Positions 1-9,703 are shown, numbered from the stretch's first letter. The stretch is DNA of 64,000 nucleotides from Actinoplanes utahensis (GCF_016862455.1 NZ_BOMZ01000033.1:1-64000), one strand, 5' to 3'. Numbers and translations are program-made. Notes: generated by a model not told the origin, from the sequence alone.

Positions 1-2752
1 TCGGGATGTCCGGGTGGTCCGGCGGGGTCGGGCGGTCGGGTGGGCCGGTGTCCCAGGGATCGGGGCCCGGTGGAGTGGGAGGAAGGCCGCCCGGGCCGTC
101 GCCGAAACGGCGGACGGGAGTGGCGAGTTCGGTGAGAAAGCGGCTCGGCTGCTCCTCGCCGATCTGGCCGCCGGCCGCGGCCGAGGCGACGGCGGTGACG
201 ACCAGGCGGCGGCGAGCCCTGGTGACCGCCACGTAGAACAGGCGGCGCTCCTCGTCGAGCAGGGCGGAGGTCTCGGCCATCACCGCCTCGGGCCCGGAAG
301 CGGGACGGCCGGCGATCACGTCCACGAGACGTTCGGAACCGAGCAGGCTGCCGCGGAGACGCAGGTCCGGCCAGATGCCCTCCTGGACGCCGGCGATGAT
401 CACGACATCCCACTCCAGGCCTTTCGCGGCATGGGCGGTCAGCAGGCGGACGGCCTCGCCACGGTCGGCGCTCGGGGCGATCGAGTCGGCGGGCAGGTCC
501 TGGCCGAGCACGTGGTCGAGGAAGACACCGACCCCCGCACCGGGCAGGCGGTCGGTGAACCGGGCGGCGGCGTCGAACAGGACCACCATCGCGTCCAGGT
601 CACGGTCGGCCGCCTCGGAACGCCACTGCCGGGCCCGGCCGGAGTCACGCTGCTCCGGCATCGGAACGTCACCGGTGCTCATCGCGAACCATCGGTCGTG
701 CAGGCCGCTCTCCCGCCAGACCGTCCACAGAACCTGTTCAGCGGAGGCGCCCGGCTCGGCGGCCGCCTCCCGGGCCACGGTGATCAGCCGGGCGATGGTC
801 TGTGCCGGCCGGGCCCAGCGCCGCTCCACCAGGTCCAGGCCGGACGGGTCGCGAACCGCGTCGACCAGCAGCTCACCGGAGGGACGACGGTCGCCGGCGG
901 CCACCGCCAGCGCCCGCAGACCCTGCCGCAACCGCCGCTCCGAGAGCGGGTCCGCCCCGCCGAGCGGAGAGTGCAGCAGCGCGACAGCGGCTTCCTCGGT
1001 GAGCGCCGGCGGGTCGATCGCGCAGCGCAGCAACAGCAGGAACGGTGCGACAGCCGGTTGCAGGTGCAGCGGCAGGTCCTCGGGATGGACGACGGTAGGA
1101 ACCCCGGCGGCGGCGAGGGCGCGCTGTACCGAAGGCTGCTGCAGCGTGGTGGACCGCATCAGCACCGCCATCCGTGACCAGGGCACGCCGTGCAGCAGGT
1201 GCGCCTCCCGCAGCGCGTGCGCGATGTAGGCGGTCTCCGCAGCCGTCGACCGGAAGGTCCGCACCACCGCCTCCGGCCGTGGACCGAACGCCCCGGCCTC
1301 GACCACCTCGGCCCCGGCCGCACCGGACCCGGCCGTTCCCGTGCCCGTCGTCTCAGCCGTGGCGGCCCCGGTGCCGGGACCTCCCGCCGCAGAGGCCGCG
1401 GCGGGTCCGTCGCCCGCCGAGGTCTCCAGGGGCGAACTCGCGACGGCGGTGCTGCGGGCGTCCGGAGCCAGAGCGGCGATGCCAGCGGATGCGGCGGAGC
1501 CATCCCCGGCCGGACCAGCCACACCGGCAGATGCGGCAGAGCCACCCCCGGCCGGACCAGCCACACCGGCAGATGCGGCGGAACCATCCCCGGCCGGGAC
1601 GGTGATGCCGGCGGATGAGGCAGGGCTGTCCGGGGATGGGGTGGGCTGGGGTGGGCGCATGGGGCGGTGGCGGAACGGACCGCGCATGCGGCGCGCGACG
1701 CGGGACGTGGCGGTGAGCAGGGGTGGGACGGCGCGGTAGTTGGTGTGCAGGGTGATCGTCTCGGCGGGGGTGCCGGAGGCGGTCGGGAAAGTGGTCGGGA
1801 AAGTCGTGACCACGGTGGGATCGGCGCCACGGAAGGCATAGACGGAGGAGTCGGGGTCGGCGAAGGCGACCAAGGGTTTGCCGCCGCCGGCGACCAGGTT
1901 GAGCAGCTCGATCTGGGCGGGGTCCGTCTCGGCCAGCTCGTCGACGTAGACGAAGGCGAGGCGGCGGCGCTCGGCCTCCAGCAGGTCGGGCTCGTCGGCG
2001 AGCAGTCCGGAGGCGGCACGGACCAGCTCGGCGGGGTCGTAGGCGGCGGAGCCACGGGTGGTGACGTCACGTAAGGCGAGGACCGCGACGTATTCCCGGA
2101 GGAAACGGGCGGCGGCGGGCCAGTCGTCACGGCCCAGGCGCTCGCCCAGGCGGGCCAGCTCGACCGGGCCGACGCCGCGCTCGGCGGCGCGCTGCATGAG
2201 GTCGCGCAACTGCTGGGCGAAAGCGCGGGTGGGCAGGGCCGGGCGCAGGGCCTCGGGCCAGCCGATCTGATCGTCGGGGGTGTCGGGGTCGGCGACGACG
2301 GACAGCAGCTCGCGGATGATCAGGTCCTGCTCGGGGCCGGTGAGCAGCCGCGGAGAGGGCTCGCCGCGCTCGGCGGCGGCCCGGCGAAGGAGACCGAACG
2401 CGTAGGCGTGGAAGGTGCGGACCAGGGGCTCGTGCACGATGCGGCCGGGATCGTCGGCGACGCGGGCCTCGATCCGGTCGCGCAGGGCGGCGGCGCCCCG
2501 GCGGCCGAAGGTGAGGATCAGGATGCGCTCCGGGTCGACGCCCTCGGCGATGCGGGCGGCGACGGCCTCGACCAGGACCGAGGTCTTGCCGGTGCCGGGA
2601 CCGCCGAGCACGAGCAGGGGCCCGGTGGTGTGGCCGGTGACCCGGCGCTGGACCGGGTCGGCAGGCAACTCGGGCAGGACCGGGCGGGGGCGCCGGACCA
2701 GGCGGTAACTCGCCGGACGGCGCACCGGGGGAAGGGGGACCGGCGGGCTCAC
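1..2752 (-). CDS. adnA: AdnA-type ATP-dependent helicase-nuclease, 5' part
   Basis: The gene runs off the left edge; 917 codons are visible from a GTG at 2750-2752. In actinobacteria AdnA pairs with AdnB as a DNA motor-nuclease that resects double-strand breaks; adnB is expected just outside the window. Seen: Walker A GGPGTGKTS at residues 50-58, then LILTFGRRGAAALRDR, a Walker B region VYVDELAETDPAQ, a NYR motif, and late in the visible part the UvrD C-terminal motifs AHAAKGLEWDVV and EERRLFYVAVTRARRRL. The order and wording match mycobacterial AdnA better than AdnB or PcrA. The nuclease domain would lie beyond position 1. No strong ribosome site precedes the GTG. A 14-residue repeat linker sits near residues 380-422. 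Confidence 0.88.
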   Translation of the reverse strand, partial: MSPPVPLPPVRRPASYRLVRRPRPVLPELPADPVQRRVTGHTTGPLLVLGGPGTGKTSVLVEAVAARIAEGVDPERILILTFGRRGAAALRDRIEARVADDPGRIVHEPLVRTFHAYAFGLLRRAAAERGEPSPRLLTGPEQDLIIRELLSVVADPDTPDDQIGWPEALRPALPTRAFAQQLRDLMQRAAERGVGPVELARLGERLGRDDWPAAARFLREYVAVLALRDVTTRGSAAYDPAELVRAASGLLADEPDLLEAERRRLAFVYVDELAETDPAQIELLNLVAGGGKPLVAFADPDSSVYAFRGADPTVVTTFPTTFPTASGTPAETITLHTNYRAVPPLLTATSRVARRMRGPFRHRPMRPPQPTPSPDSPASSAGITVPAGDGSAASAGVAGPAGGGSAASAGVAGPAGDGSAASAGIAALAPDARSTAVASSPLETSAGDGPAAASAAGGPGTGAATAETTGTGTAGSGAAGAEVVEAGAFGPRPEAVVRTFRSTAAETAYIAHALREAHLLHGVPWSRMAVLMRSTTLQQPSVQRALAAAGVPTVVHPEDLPLHLQPAVAPFLLLLRCAIDPPALTEEAAVALLHSPLGGADPLSERRLRQGLRALAVAAGDRRPSGELLVDAVRDPSGLDLVERRWARPAQTIARLITVAREAAAEPGASAEQVLWTVWRESGLHDRWFAMSTGDVPMPEQRDSGRARQWRSEAADRDLDAMVVLFDAAARFTDRLPGAGVGVFLDHVLGQDLPADSIAPSADRGEAVRLLTAHAAKGLEWDVVIIAGVQEGIWPDLRLRGSLLGSERLVDVIAGRPASGPEAVMAETSALLDEERRLFYVAVTRARRRLVVTAVASAAAGGQIGEEQPSRFLTELATPVRRFGDGPGGLPPTPPGPDPWDTGPPDRPTPPDHPDIP
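1485..1613. repeat. 42-bp in-frame tandem repeat within adnA
   Basis: The word GATGCGGC recurs at 1488, 1530 and 1572 with a decayed copy at 1614, so the period is 42 bp (14 codons). On the minus strand it encodes Ala/Gly/Ser/Pro units of the form AASAGxAGPAGxGS. It lies between the NYR region and the later helicase motifs and looks like a flexible linker that grows or shrinks by slippage. Confidence 0.85.
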
Positions 2753-2955
2753 GGCATCTATGAGAGCACGCCGGTATGACGTTATTCCGAGCCAGGAAGG
2801 AGCCCGGCCCCGGATTCACACCAGGACGGCCGATTCGGGTGAGCCCGTTCGGACTGCCCGGCCAGTGGAAAGCCGGCGCCTGCCCACCGAAACCTCACCC
2901 GGGCTACCGGGAACGGCAGCGCCGCACGGAGAGCCGAACCTCAGCTCGCGAAGCG

Positions 2956-3052
2956 CCGGAGCCGACCGGCAGCCGGTAACCGGGCCCCGGCCTGCGCAAC
3001 ACCGGAGCCGACCCGCGACCGGTAACCGGTCCCGGCCTGCGGAACGCCGGAG
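2956..3052. repeat. Two imperfect 45-bp tandem repeats in a 432-bp gene-free gap
   Basis: Between the adnA start (2752) and the LOG stop (3185) I see no convincing gene. Copies at 2956-3000 and 3002-3045, with a third beginning at 3046, share CCGGAGCCGAC, CCGGTAACCGG and CCCGGCCTGCG. The central CCGGTAACCGG is itself nearly palindromic. Function is unknown. Confidence 0.6.
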
Positions 3053-3184
3053 CGCGCACGCGGCCCGGAAAGACGGGAGATTCCGTGCTTCACCGGGCCG
3101 CGCCGGACGGACATCTGGCGAGGCAGAGCGCGAGGAGCGTACCGATAAAGGGTGTGCGAGACGGGATGACCGGAAGTCGGGGGA

Positions 3185-3790
3185 TCAGCGCTCCGCGGGG
3201 CTGGCCGTGCCGGAGGCGGTGCCGGAAGGCGCATCGGGCGGACCCGCGGCGAGACGGGTCTCGATGTGGTCGACGGCTTCCGCGACGGTACGCACGACGT
3301 GCAGCAACTCCATCGCCGGCGGGCGGATGAACTTCTGGTCGGTCAGGCCGGAGAGCCAGTGGAGCAGTCCGTCGTAGAAGCCGTCGGGGTCGAGGAGCAC
3401 GATCGGTTTGCGGTGGACGTCGAGGGTGGCGGTGGTCCAGACCTCGAACAGCTCGTCGAGGGTGCCGAGCCCGCCGGGCAGGGTGATGAACGCGTCCGAG
3501 CGGTCGATCATCAGGTTTTTCCGGGCCGCCATGTCGCCGGTGACGATCAGCTCGTCCGAGGCCCGGTCGGCGACCTCGAGGTCGACCAGGCACTGCGGGA
3601 TGATGCCGAGCGTGTGGCCCCGGGCGGATCGGGCGCCGTCGGTGACCGCGCCCATCATGCCGACGCAGCCACCGCCGGAGACCAGGGTGTGACCGCGTTC
3701 GCCGAGGACGCGCCCGGTTTCGTGGGCGAGGTCGGTCCAGCGTTCCTCGAGGGTGTTGGAGGAGGCGCAGAAGACGCAGATCGCGGCCAC
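3185..3790 (-). CDS. LOG-family Rossmann protein (TIGR00730), second of a tandem pair
   Basis: A 201-residue lysine decarboxylase-like/LOG protein. Characterised LOG enzymes are phosphoribohydrolases that free cytokinin bases from nucleoside 5'-monophosphates; the substrate here is inferred only. Seen: an N-terminal Rossmann strand AAICVFCASS, SGGGCVGMMGAV, RKNLMIDRSD and the diagnostic LPGGLGTLDELFE. I start at the GTG 3788-3790, one base after the stop of the upstream paralogue, because the conserved fold begins right there; an upstream in-frame extension to 3886 would be antisense-like sequence inside the neighbour. Translation is probably coupled to the upstream gene. Confidence 0.87.
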   Translation of the reverse strand: MAAICVFCASSNTLEERWTDLAHETGRVLGERGHTLVSGGGCVGMMGAVTDGARSARGHTLGIIPQCLVDLEVADRASDELIVTGDMAARKNLMIDRSDAFITLPGGLGTLDELFEVWTTATLDVHRKPIVLLDPDGFYDGLLHWLSGLTDQKFIRPPAMELLHVVRTVAEAVDHIETRLAAGPPDAPSGTASGTASPAER

Positions 3791-3791
3791 G

Positions 3792-4559
<768 letters not shown>

Positions 4560-4733
4560 GCCACAAAGGTAGTGCGGACCGTCAGTACCCGGTGAATAAC
4601 CGGTCGCGTTTCGGTAAGAGCATTGCGACCCGCAGACCTTTTTGCCAGATTGAAGCAACCGACAGTGACTCTGCCGCGTGTGTACTGTTACCGACCCTGG
4701 CATCACCGGGCTCCCGGCGAAGGAGCGACCACC

Positions 4734-4904
4734 GTGACGAACCGATACGAGCGTCTCAGGATGCAGCGCCGGATCCGCCTGGTGCTGGAGGAACGGCGGG
4801 CCGCCTTCGCGGGGCGGGACTCCGAGCCGGCAGTGGATCCGGAAGCGACCATGGAGATCCCCCCACCGCAGCGTGCCGTGGGGCGGGTGACCGTCCGATA
4901 TTGA
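4734..4904 (+). CDS. Small hypothetical protein, 56 residues
   Basis: I do not recognise this protein. It begins at GTG 4734, eight bases after a good ribosome site GAAGGAG (4719-4725), and ends at TGA 4902-4904, just before the dapE stop on the other strand. The N-terminal half is strongly basic (TNRYERLRMQRRIRLVLEERR) and the C-terminal half is acidic/proline-rich. It is divergent from the LOG pair; a possible -10 TACTGT lies near 4683. No membrane segment or signal peptide is visible. Ribosome site and codon use support it as a real gene. Confidence 0.6.
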   Translation: MTNRYERLRMQRRIRLVLEERRAAFAGRDSEPAVDPEATMEIPPPQRAVGRVTVRY

Positions 4905-4907
4905 GCA

Positions 4908-5978
4908 CTAGGGAGCGAGCCAGCGGTAAAGGGTGGCGACCCCGTCCCGGATCTTGCCGATCTCGACGTGCTCGTCCGGCGCGTGCGCGAGCGACGGGTC
5001 GCCCGGGCCGTAATTGAGCGCCGGGACGCCGAGGGCGGCGAACCGGGCCACGTCGGTCCAGCCCAGCTTGCCGGCCGGCTCGATGCCGACGGCGGCGAGG
5101 AACTCGCGGGCCGGGGCGGCGTCCAGGCCGGGCAGCGCGCCGGGGGCCGAGTCGGTGACCTCGAGGTCGAAGCCGTCGAACACCTCGCGCAGGTGCTCGA
5201 GGGCCTGGTCCTCCGAGCGGTCCGGGGCGAACCGCAGGTTGACGTCGACACTGCACTCGTCGGGCACCACGTTGCCGGCGACGCCGCCGGAGATCCGGAC
5301 CGCGCTCAGGCCCTCCCGGTAGGTGCAGCCGTCGATGGTGACCGTCCGCGGGTGGTATTTCTCCAGCCTGCGCAGCACCTCGCCGGCGGCGTGGATGGCG
5401 TTGACCCCGCGCCAGGCACGGGCGGTGTGCGCGCGCCGGCCCCGGGTGCGCACCCGCACCCGCATGGTGCCCTGGCAGCCGGCCTCGACGGTCCCGAACG
5501 TGGGTTCGAGCAGCACCGCCAGGTCGGCCTCGAGCCATTTCGGGTGCTCGCGGGCGACCAGGTTGAGCCCGTTGAACTCGGACTCGATCTCCTCGGCCTC
5601 GTAGAACAGGTAGGTCAGGTCGTACTGCGGGTCGGGGAGGGTGACGGCCAGGTGCAGGGCGAGGGCGACGCCGGCCTTCATGTCGGCGGTGCCGCAGCCG
5701 TAGATCAGGTCGTCGACGACGGTGGACGGCAGGTTGCCGTTGACCGGGACGGTGTCCAGGTGGCCCGCGAGGATCACCCGCTGTTCGCGGCCGAGCTTGG
5801 TACGGGCCATCACCGTGTTGCCCACGCGGCGCACGCTCAGGTGCGACACCTTGGCGAGGACGTCCTCGACGCAGTCGGCGATCACCTTCTCGTCGCGGGA
5901 GACGGACTGGATGTCGACCAGGGCGCGGGTCAGCACGACCGGGTCGACCAGCACGTCCGGGGTAAGCGGGTTGGCCAT
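4908..5978 (-). CDS. dapE: Succinyl-diaminopimelate desuccinylase
   Basis: A 356-residue M20 metallohydrolase that removes succinate from N-succinyl-LL-diaminopimelate, giving LL-DAP for lysine and peptidoglycan. Seen: metal ligand regions LAGHLDTVPV and GCGTADMKAG, the Glu pair in YEAEEIESEFNGL, and dimerisation-domain sequence GRRAHTARAWRGVNAIHA. Length fits actinobacterial DapE. Start is ATG 5976-5978 (MANPLTPD). The same frame stays open far upstream because it lies antisense to dapD, so longer starts are rejected. It is divergent from dapD, the preceding pathway enzyme but one, across only 66 bp. Confidence 0.95.
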   Translation of the reverse strand: MANPLTPDVLVDPVVLTRALVDIQSVSRDEKVIADCVEDVLAKVSHLSVRRVGNTVMARTKLGREQRVILAGHLDTVPVNGNLPSTVVDDLIYGCGTADMKAGVALALHLAVTLPDPQYDLTYLFYEAEEIESEFNGLNLVAREHPKWLEADLAVLLEPTFGTVEAGCQGTMRVRVRTRGRRAHTARAWRGVNAIHAAGEVLRRLEKYHPRTVTIDGCTYREGLSAVRISGGVAGNVVPDECSVDVNLRFAPDRSEDQALEHLREVFDGFDLEVTDSAPGALPGLDAAPAREFLAAVGIEPAGKLGWTDVARFAALGVPALNYGPGDPSLAHAPDEHVEIGKIRDGVATLYRWLAP

Positions 5979-6031
5979 GTGCGCACCATACCGGGGGGCG
6001 ACGAGCCAACTGACGGCCAATGAGGCTCCGG

Positions 6032-6044
6032 TAAAGTTCGCCTC
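6032..6044 (+). promoter_or_regulatory. Leaderless -10 element for dapD
   Basis: TAAAGT at 6032-6037 is followed by seven bases and then the GTG start at 6045, the geometry of a leaderless actinobacterial promoter (transcription begins at or very near the start codon). There is no ribosome site. Confidence 0.6.
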
Positions 6045-6992
6045 GTGGAAACCGTGATCTCGACTTCGCCCGCCTGGGGCATCGGCCTCGCCACCGTGAC
6101 CGCCGACGGCCAGGTCCTGGACACCTGGTTCCCGGCCGGCTTCCTGGGCCTCGGTGAGGAGCCTGCCGACGCGCCGGCGCTCCCGGCCGGGCAGACCGGG
6201 CCGAAGCTTCTTCCCGGACTGAGCACCGTCGAGGTGCGGGTGACGGTCAAGTCGCTGGCCGACCCGATCGCCGACGCCTCGGACGCGTACCTGCGCCTGC
6301 ACCTGCTGTCCAGCCGCCTGGTCCGGCCGAACGAGCTGAACCTGGACGGCATCTTCGGCAAGCTGGCCAACGTGGCCTGGACCTCGGCCGGCCCGTGTCT
6401 GCCGGAGCAGGTCGACGAGCTGCGTTTCCTGGAGCGCGCGGCGGGCCGTCAGCTCGCCGTCTACGGGGTCGACAAGTTCCCCCGCATGATCGATTACGTG
6501 GTGCCGGCCGGTGTCCGGATCGCCGACGCCGACCGGGTCCGCCTCGGCGCCCATCTGGCGTCCGGCACCACCGTCATGCACGAGGGATTCGTCAACTTCA
6601 ACGCGGGCACGCTCGGCACCTCGATGGTCGAGGGCCGGATCGTGCAGGGCGTGGTGGTCGGTGACGGCTCGGACATCGGCGGCGGCTCGTCGATCATGGG
6701 CACGCTCTCCGGCGGCGGCAAGGAGAAGGTGCGCATCGGCGAGCGCAGCCTGCTCGGCGCGAACGCGGGTGTGGGAATCTCGCTCGGCGACGACTGCGTG
6801 GTCGAGGCGGGCGTCTACATCACCGCCGCCTCGAAGATCACGCTGCCCGACGGCCGTGTGGTGAAGGCCATCGAGCTGTCCGGTGTGAACAATCTCCTGT
6901 TCTGGCGCAACTCGGTCTCCGGCGCCCTGGAGGCGAAGCCGCGCAAGGGCACCGGCATCGAGCTGAACAGCGCGCTGCACGCCAACGACTGA
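6045..6992 (+). CDS. dapD: Tetrahydrodipicolinate N-succinyltransferase
   Basis: A 315-residue left-handed beta-helix acyltransferase that succinylates tetrahydrodipicolinate in the DAP/lysine pathway. Seen: long hexapeptide-type repeats in the middle ([63 protein letters not shown]) and an N-terminal domain typical of the actinobacterial DapD class. Start is GTG 6045 with a leaderless -10. It is divergent from dapE and ends eight bases before the lysG stop, so lysine synthesis and export genes sit together. Confidence 0.95.
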   Translation: METVISTSPAWGIGLATVTADGQVLDTWFPAGFLGLGEEPADAPALPAGQTGPKLLPGLSTVEVRVTVKSLADPIADASDAYLRLHLLSSRLVRPNELNLDGIFGKLANVAWTSAGPCLPEQVDELRFLERAAGRQLAVYGVDKFPRMIDYVVPAGVRIADADRVRLGAHLASGTTVMHEGFVNFNAGTLGTSMVEGRIVQGVVVGDGSDIGGGSSIMGTLSGGGKEKVRIGERSLLGANAGVGISLGDDCVVEAGVYITAASKITLPDGRVVKAIELSGVNNLLFWRNSVSGALEAKPRKGTGIELNSALHAND

Positions 6993-7000
6993 TCTCTCTC

Positions 7001-7813
7001 CTATCGCAGGACCAGGGCGGCCGCCGTGCGAACGGCGGCCGTCAGCGCGTCCAGGCTCGGCGAGGAGAGCCGCCAGCACTGCCAGTAGAGAGGCACGTCC
7101 AGGTGGCGGCCGGGGCGGATCTCGACGAGGCGGCCGGCCTCCAGGTGCGGGACGGCCTCCCGTTCGTAGAGCATCCCCCAGCCCAGGCCGAGCAGCATCG
7201 CCTGGTTGAAGGCGGCGGTGGCCGGGATGTAGTGCACCGGCGGGTCGTAGCGGGCGGTCAGGAACCGGTGCTGGATCCGGTCCTTGCGGTTGTAGGCGAG
7301 CACCGGTGTCCGGTTCAGATCGGAGATGTCGAGTTTGGGCGCGGCCACCGCCCGATAGCGCATGACGCCCAGCCTCTCCACCCGGCAGCCCTGGACCGGC
7401 ACGTGATCGGCGGTGACCGCGGCCATCACGGCACCGGAGCGCAGCAGGTCCGCGGTGTGATCCTGATCGTCGGTGTGCAGCTCGAAGAGCACGCCGGGCA
7501 GGCTGGTCAGCACCGGCAGGAACCAGCTGTCCAGCGAGTCGGCGTTGACCACCACGGAGAGCCGGGTGGTCTCGGCGCCGAAGAGCTCGCCCTCCAGCAG
7601 CGCGACCTGGTTGGCGAACCGCAGCACGGCCTCGCCGGCGACGGTGGCCGCGCACGGCTTGGCGCGCCGCACCAGGACCTGGCCGACACTCTGCTCGAGG
7701 GCTTTGATCCGCTGACTGACCGCGGACGGCGTGACGTGCAACACCCGTGCCGCCGCCTCGAAACCACCCTGCTCCACGACGGCCTGGAAGGTCGCCAACT
7801 GCACCTGGTCCAC
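7001..7813 (-). CDS. lysG: LysR-type regulator of the lysine exporter (ArgP/LysG family)
   Basis: A 270-residue LysR-type regulator. The N-terminal winged helix-turn-helix is clear (LATFQAVVEQGGFEAAARVLHVTPSAVSQRIKALE), followed by a periplasmic-binding-protein-like effector domain. ArgP/LysG proteins sense lysine, arginine or histidine and activate the divergent exporter gene, and lysE is exactly there. Start is GTG 7811-7813, preceded by TAAATT-N7, a leaderless arrangement. The length and the AVSQRIKALEQ recognition helix fit the IciA/ArgP/LysG subfamily. Confidence 0.92.
   Translation of the reverse strand: MDQVQLATFQAVVEQGGFEAAARVLHVTPSAVSQRIKALEQSVGQVLVRRAKPCAATVAGEAVLRFANQVALLEGELFGAETTRLSVVVNADSLDSWFLPVLTSLPGVLFELHTDDQDHTADLLRSGAVMAAVTADHVPVQGCRVERLGVMRYRAVAAPKLDISDLNRTPVLAYNRKDRIQHRFLTARYDPPVHYIPATAAFNQAMLLGLGWGMLYEREAVPHLEAGRLVEIRPGRHLDVPLYWQCWRLSSPSLDALTAAVRTAAALVLR
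7019..7040. terminator. Hairpin at dapD/lysG convergent ends
   Basis: GGCCGCCGT (7019-7027), loop GCGA, ACGGCGGCC (7032-7040): a perfect 9-bp stem lying inside the last codons of lysG, 27 bases after the dapD stop. No U-tract. It may end dapD transcription. Confidence 0.45.
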
Positions 7814-7883
7814 GTTAGAGAATTTAATCCATCTTGAGAATGATTAGCTGGAGCTTGGTTCGCCCGGACCGTAGCGTCGGATC
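7814..7883. promoter_or_regulatory. Divergent lysG-lysE control region
   Basis: This 70-bp AT-richer region holds two facing leaderless promoters: TAAATT (minus strand, 7821-7826) seven bases before the lysG GTG, and TAGCGT (7872-7877) six bases before the lysE ATG. An inverted repeat TAATC (7825-7829) / GATTA (7842-7846) with a 12-bp spacer is a candidate LysG site overlapping the lysG -10. Confidence 0.6.
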
Positions 7884-8483
7884 ATGGCCTCCTCCGCTTT
7901 AGCCGGTTTTGTCGCGTCGGCTGTCCTGATCATCGCCATCGGCGCCCAGAACGCGTTCGTCCTGCGCCAAGGCCTGCGCCGGGAACACGTGCTCCCGGTC
8001 GTGCTCACCTGCGCCCTCTCCGACCTGGCGCTGATCTCCGCCGGGATCGCCGGCCTCGGCGCCGCGATCGAGGCGCGACCGGGGCTGATCACGGTGATCC
8101 GCTACGCCGGGGCCGCCTTCCTGATCGGCTACGCGGTGCTCGCCGCCGGCCGGGCGCTGCGCCCGCAGGCGATGGACCCGGCGGCGAAGGCCCCGGCCAC
8201 CCTCCGGGCGACCCTGCTCACCTGCCTCGCGCTGACCTACCTCAACCCGCACGTCTATCTGGACACCGTGCTGCTGCTCGGCTCGGTCGCGCAACAGCAC
8301 GCCGACCGCTGGTCGTTCGGCCTGGGCGCGGCGGCCGCCAGCCTGACCTGGTTCGTCACGCTCGGCCTCGGCGCGCGGAGACTGGCCCCGCTGCTGGCCC
8401 GGCCGGGCGCCTGGCGGGTGCTCGACGCCCTGATCGCCCTGGTCATGGCAGCGCTGGGAACCATGCTTCTGATTCAGGCCTGA
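7884..8483 (+). CDS. lysE: LysE/ArgO-family amino acid exporter
   Basis: A 199-residue inner-membrane exporter that expels excess basic amino acids. Seen: about five to six hydrophobic segments, the family hallmark [20 protein letters not shown] near the N-terminus and the conserved [18 protein letters not shown] in the middle. Start is ATG 7884, six bases after a -10 TAGCGT, so probably leaderless. Divergent from lysG, its expected activator. Lysine or arginine is the likely substrate; the sequence alone does not decide between them. Confidence 0.93.
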   Translation: MASSALAGFVASAVLIIAIGAQNAFVLRQGLRREHVLPVVLTCALSDLALISAGIAGLGAAIEARPGLITVIRYAGAAFLIGYAVLAAGRALRPQAMDPAAKAPATLRATLLTCLALTYLNPHVYLDTVLLLGSVAQQHADRWSFGLGAAAASLTWFVTLGLGARRLAPLLARPGAWRVLDALIALVMAALGTMLLIQA

Positions 8484-8521
8484 CCCTCTCCACCGGGCAC
8501 GAGGAGAGCGCGGGTGCACGC

Positions 8522-8552
8522 TTGACTCTCGACGAGGTCGAGACACCAGGGT
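8522..8552 (+). promoter_or_regulatory. MerR-type promoter/operator
   Basis: TTGACT (-35, 8522-8527) and CAGGGT (-10, 8547-8552) are 19 bp apart, the over-long spacing that MerR-family regulators untwist. The spacer holds a perfect palindrome TCTCGAC-GAG-GTCGAGA (8527-8543). The regulator gene follows immediately, so autoregulation is likely. Confidence 0.75.
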
Positions 8553-8572
8553 TCGAGGACGTGGAGAGCGAC

Positions 8573-9610
8573 ATGCGAGGCATCGGCGAGGTGGCCCGGG
8601 CCAGTGGGCTGAGCGTCAGCGCGCTGCGGTTCTACGACGGCGCGGGCGTGCTGGTCCCCGCCGCGGTGGACCCGGCGACCGGCTATCGCCGGTACACCAC
8701 GGACCAGATCAAGGCGGCCCGGCTCATCGCCGGGCTGCGGCGGGTGGGCATGCCGGTCGCCGAGATCGCCGCGGCGGTGCGCGACATGCGGAACCCCGCG
8801 CTGGTACGGGTGACGCTGGACACCCATCTCACCCGCCTGGAGTCCGGTCTCGCCGACGCCCGGCGTGAGCTCCTCCGCCTGCACACCCTGCTCGACCTGG
8901 AGGAGAACCTGATGACCCGGATCACCCTGACCGCCGCCGACCTGTCCGCCGCGTTCGGCGCCGTGCTGTTCGCAGCTGCCGGATCCACCGGCCCGATCCC
9001 GGCCGGCGTGCTGCTGGAGACCGGCGACGGCACCGTCACGCTGGCCGCCACCGACCGCTACCGGATCGCCGTCGCCTCGGTCACCGCCACCGTCGAAGGT
9101 TCCGCGGCCCGGCTCTTCCTGCCGTTCGGTCTCGCCGGGGACCTGCACGACCTCCGCTCCGGCACGCTCACCCTCGACCTGACCGCCGACCGGGTCACCG
9201 CGACCGGTTCCACCGGCCGGGTGGTCGAGGGCAAGCCTCTCGACATGGAGTTCCCCGACTACCGGCGCCTGATCGACCCGGGCCCGCAACGGGTCACCGT
9301 CGACGCCGGCGCCCTGCGCGACCTGATCGCCGGCGCCCCGGTGATCGACCGGGAGCACGAGGGGCGGCCCTACCCGGTGTCGGTGCTGGCGGTCGGCCCG
9401 GACGGCGATCTCCGGGCCGTCGGCGCCGACGAGTGGGCCGCCGGCGCCGACTCGCACATCGCGGTCAACCGGGAGTTCTTGCTGCAGGCCGTGGACGCGG
9501 GCGGCCCCGGACAGCTCGTGCTCGCACTGGACGGCCCGGTCCAGCCGCTCGTGATCCGCCCGGTGGGTGAAGAGTCCCGTTTCTCGCTACTGATGCCGGT
9601 CCGCCACTGA
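8573..9610 (+). CDS. MerR regulator fused to a DNA polymerase III beta-clamp-like domain
   Basis: 345 residues from ATG 8573 (GGAG at 8562-8565). Residues 1-70 are a MerR winged helix (IGEVARASGLSVSALRFYD, GYRRYT) and 75-112 a dimerisation helix. From about 115 the protein resembles the second and third domains of the beta sliding clamp: a VLLETGDGTVTLAATDRYRIA stretch near residue 146-166, a PDYRRLIDPGP linker and the typical C-terminus LLMPVRH. The first clamp domain is missing. A TTG at 8522 in frame is really the -35 box. The clamp-like part probably senses a ligand or binds a replication/repair partner; this is inference. The regulatory target may be only its own promoter. Confidence 0.85.
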   Translation: MRGIGEVARASGLSVSALRFYDGAGVLVPAAVDPATGYRRYTTDQIKAARLIAGLRRVGMPVAEIAAAVRDMRNPALVRVTLDTHLTRLESGLADARRELLRLHTLLDLEENLMTRITLTAADLSAAFGAVLFAAAGSTGPIPAGVLLETGDGTVTLAATDRYRIAVASVTATVEGSAARLFLPFGLAGDLHDLRSGTLTLDLTADRVTATGSTGRVVEGKPLDMEFPDYRRLIDPGPQRVTVDAGALRDLIAGAPVIDREHEGRPYPVSVLAVGPDGDLRAVGADEWAAGADSHIAVNREFLLQAVDAGGPGQLVLALDGPVQPLVIRPVGEESRFSLLMPVRH

Positions 9611-9703
9611 TCTGGTAACCGTTCAGCCACAGTCCGGCACCGGTCCTGGAAAGGCCGTGAGATCGAGTCGCTGGGGAACCGGGAGTCCGGCTACGTTCGG
9701 TCC

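Noticed and set aside
5979-7655. A very long minus-strand open frame continuing upstream of dapE
   Set aside because: It runs antisense to dapD and through lysG in another frame; protein content is non-conserved and dapE has a clear start at 5978.
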